A stretch of DNA of 33,800 bases from an uncultured Saprospiraceae bacterium (GTDB taxonomy: Bacteria; Bacteroidota; Bacteroidia; Chitinophagales; Saprospiraceae): contig CALFWZ010000089.1 of NCBI GenBank assembly GCA_937928405.1, positions 1 to 33,800 on the forward strand, read 5' to 3'. A program made the position numbers and the translations under genes. Below the pieces are notes generated by a model. The model made no database searches. It saw only the letters and a program-made list of their open reading frames with translations, and had not been told where the DNA came from. Within the stretch, counting starts at the first letter, position 1. Every line of letters starts with the position of its first letter. Positions 22,764-31,390 of the stretch are shown one piece after another.

Positions 22764-24638
22764 ATGAATTGTAAAAGGCTATTTTTATCTTTTTGGGTAT
22801 GTCTTCCAATACTCCTATCTGCTCAATCTGAATTGCTTCGAATTGAGGAAGCAGACAAATATGGTTATATAAACTTGAATGGCGATATGGTCATCTCTCC
22901 TAAATATATTAACGCTTCTAATTTCTCAGAAGGATTAGCGGCGGTTAGACTGACTGACAAATTTGGCTTTATCGATCGTACTGGTAATTGGCAAATTCCA
23001 CCCATTTATGATTATGCTACTTCCTTTAAAAATGGTCAAGCCTCGGTCTGGGTAGGAAGGCGTGAAATGTTAATTTCTCAAGAAGGACTAATTTCTAAAA
23101 AGCTAAGAAAGCGTCATATAAACACTGCGAAAAATGGTTGTATGATTTTGGAATCCAGCGATAAGAATTATCTGGATAGAAAATATGGTGTAGTGAATCA
23201 AGGTGGAGAAATTATTTTAGACACCATTTATTCTCGAATTAGTTGGGAACCTAATGGTTATTACATCCTAGCTAATGTGAAACCTGTTGATGGAGAATTT
23301 GTAGCTAATTGTGCCATAGCAGATGAATTCGGTATCCTGAAAGTTTCTTTTGGAAATTACAAACAAATAAAATCCCTCGGTGAGGGCTGGTACCACGTAA
23401 CTAAAAAGGATGCTATTCTTGGTAACCTAAAAAGAGCCCCTAATTCACACGGAATTTTAAATGCGGTGGATGGTATTTTTCGACCTATTACCGATCATCG
23501 ATTTTTAGCGTTGGGAGGAGGATATAGCGATGGGAGTATTTCAGTGATACTTAATGAGACCTCCAACTTTGGCTCACGATTCCACGGATATATGGATACA
23601 ACTGGTCAAGTATTTTTGGCCGATGTCAACTATAGATTTTCTTATCCCTTTGTTGGAGGTTTAGCTTTTATAAGTGATAACCGAGATAAGAAAATCTACT
23701 TGATAAATAAAAAAGGTACTCGATTGAATGATATTGGTATTACTGGTTTGATAACTACTAAACTTGGAAACTTAAGAGGTCTTAATATTCCTATGGGCGA
23801 TTATTTTATTAATGATCGGATGATGGTGAGTACGGATCATGGTATTGCAAAACTGAACAGAAATGGAGATATCAAAATAATAAAAGAACTAAAAGGAATG
23901 TATGCTGGATATTTTGTAGAAAATCGTTACCTGCATGTCATTCCAAAAAAGAAAGAATCCATTTCTAATGATAGAGGGGTGTATGATTTCAAGTTAGAGA
24001 AATTATTGCCTATTCATTATAAGATGATTTATCCAAAACTATATGGTGGAAAATTATTTTTTGTAAAAGAGAATAAACGAAGTGCTTATGTCGATACGAG
24101 TGGCAAGGTTGTTTGGCAACAAAAAGCATTTAAGGATATTCACCTTTATGATGTCGATCATATGGTAAGATTAAGGATGCACACAAAAAAGGCATATAAA
24201 CGAAACTGGATATTTCGTCTTTTTAATTGGAAACCAAAACTTTTTCTAGGTTTCCGAAGAAGAACCTTTACTGAAAACAACAAAAAATACCACGCAAATA
24301 ATCTTTATCTAATGAATTATTCCAAAGATACTTTAGTATTCGATGCCATCATGGAAGGGCGTATCCCATTAAAACTACAAGCTAAAGATAGCAACGGGGA
24401 ATGGAAGACCATTAATCATAACGCAGGGTCTGATGTCGCCTTTTTAAATGCCAAAAGAATATTAGCTCCTGGTTATTATTGGTATTATCGAATTCCTAAG
24501 TTTAAAGGACAGACCAAAACGAAGTTTCGAGTCGTAGTTCCTTACACCAAAAAAGGCGAACCAGATGTCCCATTACAAATGATAACTACTTTTGAAGGAG
24601 GCATTAATCCTGCTCAATTTTGGCAAATAGGAAGTTGA
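22764..24638 (+). CDS. Secreted WG-repeat protein (copy 1) with an extra C-terminal domain
   Basis: 624 residues from the ATG at 22764 (an in-frame TTG lies nine bases upstream). Sec signal of about 20 residues, ending LLSAQS. Clear WG (WG-like/KWG) repeats open the mature part: KYGYINLNGDMVISPKY, then KFGFIDRTGNWQIPPIY. More degenerate units follow to about residue 480. Each unit is a short beta-hairpin module, and such arrays bind unknown ligands or partners. The last 120 residues (from DTLVFDAIMEGRIPLKLQ through PGYYWYYRIPKFKGQTKTKF) are not WG repeats but a separate beta-rich domain. The gene follows the decarboxylase by 52 bases. A second WG-repeat gene starts at 31391. Confidence 0.85.
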   Translation: MNCKRLFLSFWVCLPILLSAQSELLRIEEADKYGYINLNGDMVISPKYINASNFSEGLAAVRLTDKFGFIDRTGNWQIPPIYDYATSFKNGQASVWVGRREMLISQEGLISKKLRKRHINTAKNGCMILESSDKNYLDRKYGVVNQGGEIILDTIYSRISWEPNGYYILANVKPVDGEFVANCAIADEFGILKVSFGNYKQIKSLGEGWYHVTKKDAILGNLKRAPNSHGILNAVDGIFRPITDHRFLALGGGYSDGSISVILNETSNFGSRFHGYMDTTGQVFLADVNYRFSYPFVGGLAFISDNRDKKIYLINKKGTRLNDIGITGLITTKLGNLRGLNIPMGDYFINDRMMVSTDHGIAKLNRNGDIKIIKELKGMYAGYFVENRYLHVIPKKKESISNDRGVYDFKLEKLLPIHYKMIYPKLYGGKLFFVKENKRSAYVDTSGKVVWQQKAFKDIHLYDVDHMVRLRMHTKKAYKRNWIFRLFNWKPKLFLGFRRRTFTENNKKYHANNLYLMNYSKDTLVFDAIMEGRIPLKLQAKDSNGEWKTINHNAGSDVAFLNAKRILAPGYYWYYRIPKFKGQTKTKFRVVVPYTKKGEPDVPLQMITTFEGGINPAQFWQIGS

Positions 24639-25204
24639 GATTGCCTTAGGGGCAACTAAACATCTTTCTACCTCCTAAAATAATCCAAGGGTCGTAGTGT
24701 TTCGTAACAATTATTCTTCTACCCTTTACCAAGGTATTTCTCTTTAAAGTTCCCAATTTATTATTTGTCTAGCAGCTTTCTAGGCTAAAGCATTTTTATT
24801 TACAAGTTTAAGCAATTGGCCAATAATTGAATACATATTAAGTTAATTGCAATTCCAAAACTACCCTTACTACGGTATAGCGTCTAACCTAAGAATTGAC
24901 TTATCTTTGTGTCAAGATTATACGACTACAGCACAATTTTATTTACTCCTTCCCAAAATTGTGTCAATATAAACTATAAGTATTGCGTTTTCCCTTCGTT
25001 CGACCCTCGTACGCAGTATCCCTTTTATCTAAGTTGAAAAATTTTTCCCCTTTTCCCCTCTCTATTTCCTATATGATCTTTCCCAGCTATCTGATTAGTA
25101 AATTTTCAGATAGTAGGGTTAAGATCGAATAACTCCCTTCTTTTTTTCTCCCAGATATAATTTACCTAAAGCTTTGTCCCCGATCGCTACCAACACTTAC
25201 GATC
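24639..25204. other. 566-base non-coding region upstream of the 1501-residue gene
   Basis: No convincing reading frame on either strand. Contents: TATCTTTG at 24902-24909, a perfect -7 box but without a good -33. It is followed by an inverted repeat, CACAATTTT (24932-24940) and AAAATTGTG (24955-24963). GTGTCAA occurs both just before and at the end of that repeat. A smaller hairpin, CTATCTG/CAGATAG, lies at 25087-25113. The length suggests a long leader or regulatory region for the large gene. Confidence 0.5.
24932..24963. promoter_or_regulatory. 9-bp inverted repeat in the leader region
   Basis: CACAATTTT, 14 bases, AAAATTGTG, all nine positions pairing. It lies 23 bases downstream of a TATCTTTG -7 box, inside the predicted 5' leader. 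It could be an mRNA hairpin or a repressor site. Confidence 0.45.
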
Positions 25205-28200
25205 ATGAAATTACTAACCGGTAGAGGTTTTGACAGACCACTTTTAACTCGACAGCTAGCATTTTTATTTTTGGTAGTTTGTTGCGTGTTATTTCCGAAT
25301 CTTAATTTTGCAAAAGATGGGAATAGTTTTTCTAGAGACCGAGACCTATTCATTAAAGAGCTAGAAGCTTTTATGAAAAAGTCTAATAACCAAGTGATTA
25401 ATGAGACCTTTAATTCTTTTGAAAGATATTTTAACCGTGGAGCTTTTTCAGAAGTAGAGGTGAAAACCATAATTGCAGTTAGCAATAAAATGCTGGAAAA
25501 ACGGATTACACCCAATCCAATTTTTAAAGATTATTTGACAAGTTTATTATTTATAAAAGAAGGCAATAACGAAAAACATTTATTTGAAGAATGGCACCAA
25601 GTTTTATTAGAGGTGCTGACCAATGATTTTAAAAAGAGGACAAAACAATTCAAAAACTATGTAGATTTTTCTTCGACACTATTTTCCGATGGAGCTTTTG
25701 TTTCTGGACAAAAAGGCAGTGCTTGGTTGCTCAAAAACGGAAAGTTTCACCTGGGAAATAGTGACGGGAAATTTTTTGTTTTTGTAGAATCTGGTCATTT
25801 GGTAAAAATTAAAAAAGACAATAAGTTTACAATTCAGGCTACCAGCGGTTATTTTTATCCCGAATCAAAAATATGGAAAGGAACAGGCGGTACCATTCGT
25901 TGGAGTACTCCTGGAACATCTGGTATGGAATGTTTACTGGAAGATTATTCGCTCCAATTAAAAGGTAATTTAATTAAGATTGATACGGTATTTTTATCTT
26001 ACGATAAATTATTTTCTGGTAAAAAAATTAGCGGCAGTTTTGAAACCAAAATAGGTGCTAGCAAATCCATACAGAAAACCTATCCTCGATTTACTTCTTA
26101 TCAGCGAGATCTTAAAATCGATCAACTCAATGATCAAGTTCAACTAATAGGCGGTCTCAAATTAAAAGGAAAAAAAGTACTTACCTACGGAGACCATCTT
26201 CAACCAGCACAATTAATCATTCATGATCCACAACAAAACAAGGCTGTAAAGGCAGAGGGCTTACAGTTTGCGCTGACCAATAATGAGCATATTGCAGCCA
26301 GTGGAGTAGCCGTTGATTTATTTTTGCAAAAAGATGCTTTAACTCACCCATCTGCTAACTTACGATATGATTTAAGTAGTGCTGTATTGGAATTATCCAT
26401 CGGAAATCTACCAGAAAATAAAGCGCCTTTCTTCGCATCCTATCAAGGTTTAAATATCTATTCGGATAAAATCTCTTGGACCGTTGGCTCAGATTATTTA
26501 GAAATAAACGAAAAGAATCCTCGCATTGGAAATGGTAATAAAAAAGTAGTTTTCGAATCACATGATTTTTTCAATATTCAAACCTATCGAAAACTTCAAA
26601 ATGTAGCGGATCGAAATCCAATCTCTACGCTGAAACTAGTGCGAGACGAAGCCAAAGCAGATACCATCAACGCCAACACTTTTGCACGAGCGCTGAATCC
26701 TAATTTTTCTACTGATAATATTCGTGCTTTACTCTACGAAATGGTGGCTTCTGGATTTATCTTATTTCAACCTTCAACGGAGATCATTACGGTCAAAGAT
26801 CGTTTGGTACATTTTGCAGATGCTGCTCAGTCCTTACGAGATTATGATTTGATTCGGTTTTACAGTGAATCAGATGGCACCAACGCTAAGTTAGATATTC
26901 GCTCTAATCAAATGGTGGTAAATGACGTGAGTACGATCGAGTTTAGTGATCGACAAAAAGTAGCTGCTAAGCCACATAAAAAGCAACTACTCCTGAAGGA
27001 AGATCGAAATATTAGTTTTGATGGAAAAATTTTTGCAGGGTACGCTAGCTTTGAAGGAAAAGATTTTGATTTTGAATACCAACCTAATCAATTGGTGTTA
27101 GACTCTATTCGTTATTTTGATTTATTTACCCCAACGAATATCAAAGATGGAAAGGGAGGATTTAAAGCCGAATCTATCGCCTCCCGAATTGAACACCTTC
27201 AAGGAGTACTACTTATTGATGCTCCCGATAATAAAAGTGGAAAAGAAGATATTGCTATGTTTCCTTCTTTTAATAGTAAAGGAAAATCCTATATTTTTTA
27301 CGATAGTCCCGAAACTCAAAAGGGTAGTTATTCTCGTGATTCTTTCTTTGTCTCACTGGACGAATTTCACCTCAATGGATTAGATAAATTGGTGCCAGAA
27401 GATTTAAATTTCAAAGGGAATCTTGTTTCGGCAGGTATCCTTCCAGCGCTTTCCGAAACTGTAACACTTCAAAAAGATGGCTCACTTGGGATGGAGGTCA
27501 GTAGCCCAACCGAAGGATATCCTGCCTTTGGTGGTAAAGGAAATTTTCAGGGAGACGTTAAACTGGATAATGAAGGTTTTACGGCCAAAGGAACCATTAA
27601 TTATCAAGGTGCTACTTTAGAGTCTAACGATATTGTATTAAAACCTCAACAACTTATTTCAACTGCCCAAAAATTTGAACTTGAAGAATCCGAAACGGTA
27701 GGAAGTGAAAAGCCAAAGGTGTTCGGTGAGGATGTAGCGATCAATTGGCATCCTTACAAAGATAGTATGTATATCAGTGTAAAGGAAAAAGGATTTAAAA
27801 TATTTAATGACGGAGATTATACGCTGCGCGATTTATTGATCTTGACGCCCGGAGGATTAAAAGGTCGTGGTATTTTTGATTGGGATAATGGTCAAATAAC
27901 GTCTAATCTATTTTCTTTTGGTGCCCATCATATTGAGTCTGATACTTCCAATCTTACCATAAAAGCAAAAGGGTTAGATCATTTAGCACTGGATACCAAA
28001 AATGTGTACACTAATTTAAACTTTAAAAATAATATCGGAACCGTTCGAGCTAATTCGGATAGTGTATACACTGAGTTGCCGTATAATACTTATATCACTA
28101 GCCTGAATGAGTTTGATTGGGATATGAAAAATGAGACCATTACGTTCAAAGCAGATGAGGATGGTAGAGGTAGTTTTAAATCTACTAACGAAGAGCATGA

Positions 28201-29710
28201 TGGTTTGATTTTTTGGGGTAAAGAAGCATTCTACGATCTAAAAACATACGAACTTCGATTAGGAGGTGTCAGCAAAATCGAGACAGCAGATGCTTTTGTG
28301 GTACCTGATTCAGGCCAAATAGAAATACATAAGTTAGGTGCCATGAAAACACTGACCAACGCCACAATCATTGCCGACACGGCCAACCAATATCATATTA
28401 TTCGACGCGCTACGGTAGACATTATAGGTCGTAAAGAATACCGAGCAAGTGGTTTTTATGAATACAATTTAGGCGATAGAAAACAGGAATTTGCGCTAAC
28501 CGAAATCATCGGTCAACCTACCGGAAAAGGGAAAAAGAAAAAAAGAAAGTGTCAAACTTTTGCGGTCGGTAAAACTACCCTAGGTCAGGAATTTTATATT
28601 GATGAAAAAATAAAGTTTAATGGTGATATCGGCTTAGTAGCGAGTAGAGCGAATCTCGATTTTTCTGGATTTGCTTACCTGACAGCAGATAAGCTACCTG
28701 AGACAGAATGGTTCTCAGTCAATAGTCTGGGAGATAAATTGAATCTCCAACTTAGTTATAATGAACCCAAAAACAAATCGGGAGAAATCCTGCGAACGGG
28801 GCTATTGATTCAAGGAGGTACCAGAACGCTTTACCCTGCGACCATGATCACGAAAAAAAAGGACAGCGATTATTTGCTGTTTGAAACGAAGGGATTACTG
28901 GATTATGATCCTACGGCAGATGCTTTTTATTTTGGAGATTCTCTCAAAATTGTATCTGGGGTGCGCAGTGGAAATCTGCTTACTTATAATAATGAAAAAG
29001 GAACTCTAAAAGCGGAAGGTAAATTTAATTTCTTTGATAAAAATGATGCACTAGTAGCGACGGTAGCAGGAATGACCGAATTTGATCATCAAAAAAATCA
29101 AATGGAAACACCTAAAAAAACTTTTGAATTGATGCTAGGTTTCGACTTGTTTTTGCCATCTAAATTGATGAAAATTATTGAAACGGATTTAGTGGCTAAT
29201 GGCTATAATGCTCGAAATATTGATTATTTGAAAAATCGAGATTTTTATCAAACAGCCTTATCTGAATTTATTCCAGAAGGTAAAGAGCTAGCGACTGCCA
29301 GAGCGAGAATGCTCAATACCGGATTAGAAATTCCAGAAAAATATAATTTTCCAGTTTTATTATCTGGAGTGAAAATGGTTTGGGATGAAACCCGTAGTGC
29401 GTTGGTGGCTAGTAAAGAAAAATTAGGAGTAGCTGGGTTTAATGGTACACCAATTAATAAAAAAATGGATGGATCTTTAGAATTTCGAATCCTTCCTGAT
29501 GGGACTAAAAGACTGACGTTTCAGTTGGTGATTCCTGGAGACGTAAATAAATATTTCTTTGAATATCAAGATGGGGTACTTTTGACCGTTTCCACCAATC
29601 CAACCTATAACGAGATAGTGGAAAATTTGAAGAAAAAAGATCGTTTTGTTAAAACCAAAAAAGGACAAACGCTGGAGATTGGTCTTACGAATGATTCTAA
29701 AATAAAATAA
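25205..29710 (+). CDS. 1501-residue secreted beta-rich protein, unknown function
   Basis: A very large single protein with an N-terminal hydrophobic segment (about 18-36, LAFLFLVVCCVLFPN) acting as signal or anchor. Residues 40-150 are helical. From about 165 to the end it is a long series of short beta strands with recurring G-x-F/Y turns (for example ISFDGKIFAGYASFEGKDF and GGKGNFQGDVKLDNEGF). I do not recognise the family. The strand pattern recalls stacked beta-jellyroll or OstA/LptA-like proteins, which suggests but does not prove an envelope role. A Lys-rich patch (GKGKKKKRKC) lies near 1110-1120. There are no transmembrane helices after the signal. It is flanked by a 566-base leader and a terminator, so it is probably a single-gene unit. 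Confidence 0.85.
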   Translation: MKLLTGRGFDRPLLTRQLAFLFLVVCCVLFPNLNFAKDGNSFSRDRDLFIKELEAFMKKSNNQVINETFNSFERYFNRGAFSEVEVKTIIAVSNKMLEKRITPNPIFKDYLTSLLFIKEGNNEKHLFEEWHQVLLEVLTNDFKKRTKQFKNYVDFSSTLFSDGAFVSGQKGSAWLLKNGKFHLGNSDGKFFVFVESGHLVKIKKDNKFTIQATSGYFYPESKIWKGTGGTIRWSTPGTSGMECLLEDYSLQLKGNLIKIDTVFLSYDKLFSGKKISGSFETKIGASKSIQKTYPRFTSYQRDLKIDQLNDQVQLIGGLKLKGKKVLTYGDHLQPAQLIIHDPQQNKAVKAEGLQFALTNNEHIAASGVAVDLFLQKDALTHPSANLRYDLSSAVLELSIGNLPENKAPFFASYQGLNIYSDKISWTVGSDYLEINEKNPRIGNGNKKVVFESHDFFNIQTYRKLQNVADRNPISTLKLVRDEAKADTINANTFARALNPNFSTDNIRALLYEMVASGFILFQPSTEIITVKDRLVHFADAAQSLRDYDLIRFYSESDGTNAKLDIRSNQMVVNDVSTIEFSDRQKVAAKPHKKQLLLKEDRNISFDGKIFAGYASFEGKDFDFEYQPNQLVLDSIRYFDLFTPTNIKDGKGGFKAESIASRIEHLQGVLLIDAPDNKSGKEDIAMFPSFNSKGKSYIFYDSPETQKGSYSRDSFFVSLDEFHLNGLDKLVPEDLNFKGNLVSAGILPALSETVTLQKDGSLGMEVSSPTEGYPAFGGKGNFQGDVKLDNEGFTAKGTINYQGATLESNDIVLKPQQLISTAQKFELEESETVGSEKPKVFGEDVAINWHPYKDSMYISVKEKGFKIFNDGDYTLRDLLILTPGGLKGRGIFDWDNGQITSNLFSFGAHHIESDTSNLTIKAKGLDHLALDTKNVYTNLNFKNNIGTVRANSDSVYTELPYNTYITSLNEFDWDMKNETITFKADEDGRGSFKSTNEEHDGLIFWGKEAFYDLKTYELRLGGVSKIETADAFVVPDSGQIEIHKLGAMKTLTNATIIADTANQYHIIRRATVDIIGRKEYRASGFYEYNLGDRKQEFALTEIIGQPTGKGKKKKRKCQTFAVGKTTLGQEFYIDEKIKFNGDIGLVASRANLDFSGFAYLTADKLPETEWFSVNSLGDKLNLQLSYNEPKNKSGEILRTGLLIQGGTRTLYPATMITKKKDSDYLLFETKGLLDYDPTADAFYFGDSLKIVSGVRSGNLLTYNNEKGTLKAEGKFNFFDKNDALVATVAGMTEFDHQKNQMETPKKTFELMLGFDLFLPSKLMKIIETDLVANGYNARNIDYLKNRDFYQTALSEFIPEGKELATARARMLNTGLEIPEKYNFPVLLSGVKMVWDETRSALVASKEKLGVAGFNGTPINKKMDGSLEFRILPDGTKRLTFQLVIPGDVNKYFFEYQDGVLLTVSTNPTYNEIVENLKKKDRFVKTKKGQTLEIGLTNDSKIK

Positions 29711-29749
29711 ACGATCCCTTGGGTCGAAAGAATAGGTAAATTAGATTGG

Positions 29750-29785
29750 AAAAAGGCTGTCCTCCGGGGGCAGCCTTTTCTTTTT
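29750..29785 (+). terminator. Intrinsic terminator of the 1501-residue gene
   Basis: AAAAAGGCTG (29750-29759) pairs with CAGCCTTTT (29771-29779), the loop region adding CC/GG pairs, and T-rich sequence follows to 29785. It lies 40 bases after the stop codon. Confidence 0.92.
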
Positions 29786-29894
29786 ATTGCTAGCCCATAA
29801 TTTGTAGATACGATAACTTGATTCTGATCGTTTCTTTGTATAAATTAGTATATGCTAAATTTATTTAGTGCTTTAAAAAAAACAAAACATAACT

Positions 29895-30545
29895 ATGACT
29901 TTTCGATCCTGCATCTTTTCGATGCTTTTAATTAGTGTCAGTATGGCATTTATGATGTCCGATGACAAAAAGCCAACTTACCCCGGCTATTTAGTCTGGA
30001 ATCATGGGATTAAGGAAACCGTCAAAATTCAATCAGGTAGTATAACGGATAACGAAGTTAAAATAAAATACTTAGTTGAAGGAAACGTCATTACCATCAA
30101 ACCGGAAGATATCAAAGCCTACGGTTATTCAAAAACCTTGTCTCCTTTATCCAGCGAAGATTATCATTACGATCGGTTAGAGATGGAATATCCAGCCAAA
30201 CCGTTTGGTAGTAATACCGCGATGGTATTACGAGAAGTATCGGGACCGATATCACTCTATTCCTATTTCGTGGAAGTACGCACTGATCGAAAGCATCCAG
30301 TTCACCATCGCCCTCATGTACTGAGCGAAAATGGAAAACTAATTGAACTGAACGAAGATAATTTTAAGAAAAAGGCCAGACTCATTTTTGGAAAATATGA
30401 TGCCTTAAGGGCAAAGATCGGCACCAAGAAGTTTCAATTGAAAAATTTACGGCGTATGGTTAGAGACTATAATTTTTGGGTGGCAGAGCAACACGATCCT
30501 AAGGAATACAAAGTTTCACCCGAAAATTATGATGTAAATCAGTAA
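29895..30545 (+). CDS. Small secreted protein, unknown function
   Basis: 216 residues with a Sec signal of about 20 residues (MTFRSCIFSMLLISVSMAFM). The mature part has short beta strands (PGYLVWNHGIKETVKIQSG, VITIKPEDIKAYGYSK). The C-terminus is helical (KKKARLIFGKYDALRAKI, then KNLRRMVRDYNFW), a pattern common in Bacteroidota secreted proteins of unknown role. There is no Cys lipobox after the signal. An AT palindrome (CTAAAT-tt-ATTTAG, 29855-29868) lies in front of it, but no good promoter pair was found. It is separated from the large gene by a terminator. I cannot assign a family. Confidence 0.7.
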   Translation: MTFRSCIFSMLLISVSMAFMMSDDKKPTYPGYLVWNHGIKETVKIQSGSITDNEVKIKYLVEGNVITIKPEDIKAYGYSKTLSPLSSEDYHYDRLEMEYPAKPFGSNTAMVLREVSGPISLYSYFVEVRTDRKHPVHHRPHVLSENGKLIELNEDNFKKKARLIFGKYDALRAKIGTKKFQLKNLRRMVRDYNFWVAEQHDPKEYKVSPENYDVNQ

Positions 30546-30723
30546 TTGCGAGGTAAATCCTGTTTTTACCGATTAATCAGATACGCAGATTTTATTCGGT
30601 TACAGCTCTACGGGATTTCAATATTTTTTCTACCTTCGTGTATCCATTTATAAATAACTTGATGGAAATAGATTTTTTTGTTGTAAAATGCAGATAATCA
30701 ATTAATTAGATCGTACTATTTGA

Positions 30724-31263
30724 ATGAAATTGAAAGTCCAAAAACAGCTTGACGTAGTAGACAAACAACTACATCAGCTCGTCCAACGCCTGAGTAGGCA
30801 TTCTGAGGAAGATTTAAATCGGAAACCTAGTGACACAGAATGGTCAGTGATGCAGGTGATGGTTCATCTACAACTTGCGGAATTTTATACGATGGAATAC
30901 ATGAAAAAGAAATTGAGTAATGGTAACGTTCCCAAGAAAAATTCTCTAAAGGGTAAAATATTGACTAGTATGTATGGACTGGCTTTTAGCTTTCCAATGA
31001 AAATTAATGCACCTGATATTATCAATGGTGAAAACTTACCTATCAAATCCTCTTTCTGGGATGTCACCAAGCAATGGAAACAACAAAGAGCCGAATTGAG
31101 GACCTTTTTACTCGGATTAAGCGACGCACAATTGAAAGGAGAAATTTATAAACATCCTATCTTTGGTCGCTCGGATGCTCATGGGTTACTCAAATTTTAT
31201 TTACTGCATACCAAACGACACGAAAAACAAATCAATCGCCTTTTATCTTACTATAAGTGTTAA
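30724..31263 (+). CDS. DinB-fold (DinB_2-like) protein
   Basis: 179 residues, four-helix-bundle DinB/YfiT superfamily. The three metal-ligand histidines are in their usual places: His48 (MVHLQLAEFY), then His162 and His166 (LLHTKRHEKQI) in the last helix. The N-terminal helix and SDTEWSVMQVMVHL fit the family, which normally runs 150-180 residues. Members include metal-dependent thiol transferases (mycothiol or bacillithiol) and many of unknown activity; nothing here shows the substrate. Cytoplasmic, with no signal peptide. It stands alone, with 178 bases upstream (only a weak GGTAAA/TTTACC hairpin seen) and an inverted repeat downstream. Confidence 0.85.
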   Translation: MKLKVQKQLDVVDKQLHQLVQRLSRHSEEDLNRKPSDTEWSVMQVMVHLQLAEFYTMEYMKKKLSNGNVPKKNSLKGKILTSMYGLAFSFPMKINAPDIINGENLPIKSSFWDVTKQWKQQRAELRTFLLGLSDAQLKGEIYKHPIFGRSDAHGLLKFYLLHTKRHEKQINRLLSYYKC

Positions 31264-31315
31264 TTTTAATGTCTTAAAAAAATAATACTTCTTAACAATG
31301 TATCTTTTACCCGTA

Positions 31316-31338
31316 CGTTACATTATGACTATGTAACG
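31316..31338. promoter_or_regulatory. 8-bp inverted repeat between the DinB-like and WG-repeat genes
   Basis: CGTTACAT, seven bases, ATGTAACG, all positions pairing. No T-run follows, so it is not a standard terminator. It lies 52 bases before the WG-repeat gene and may be an operator or leader hairpin. Confidence 0.45.
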
Positions 31339-31390
31339 CGTCGCAATTTTAACCTCCCAGCCAATAGAATTCTATAAAGAGAAGCCTACG

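Noticed and set aside
29855..29868. CTAAAT-tt-ATTTAG palindrome as a third copy of the metal operator
   Set aside because: It shares only the ATTTAG core with the 9319 and 10900 sites, lacks their right arm, and lies in very AT-rich sequence.
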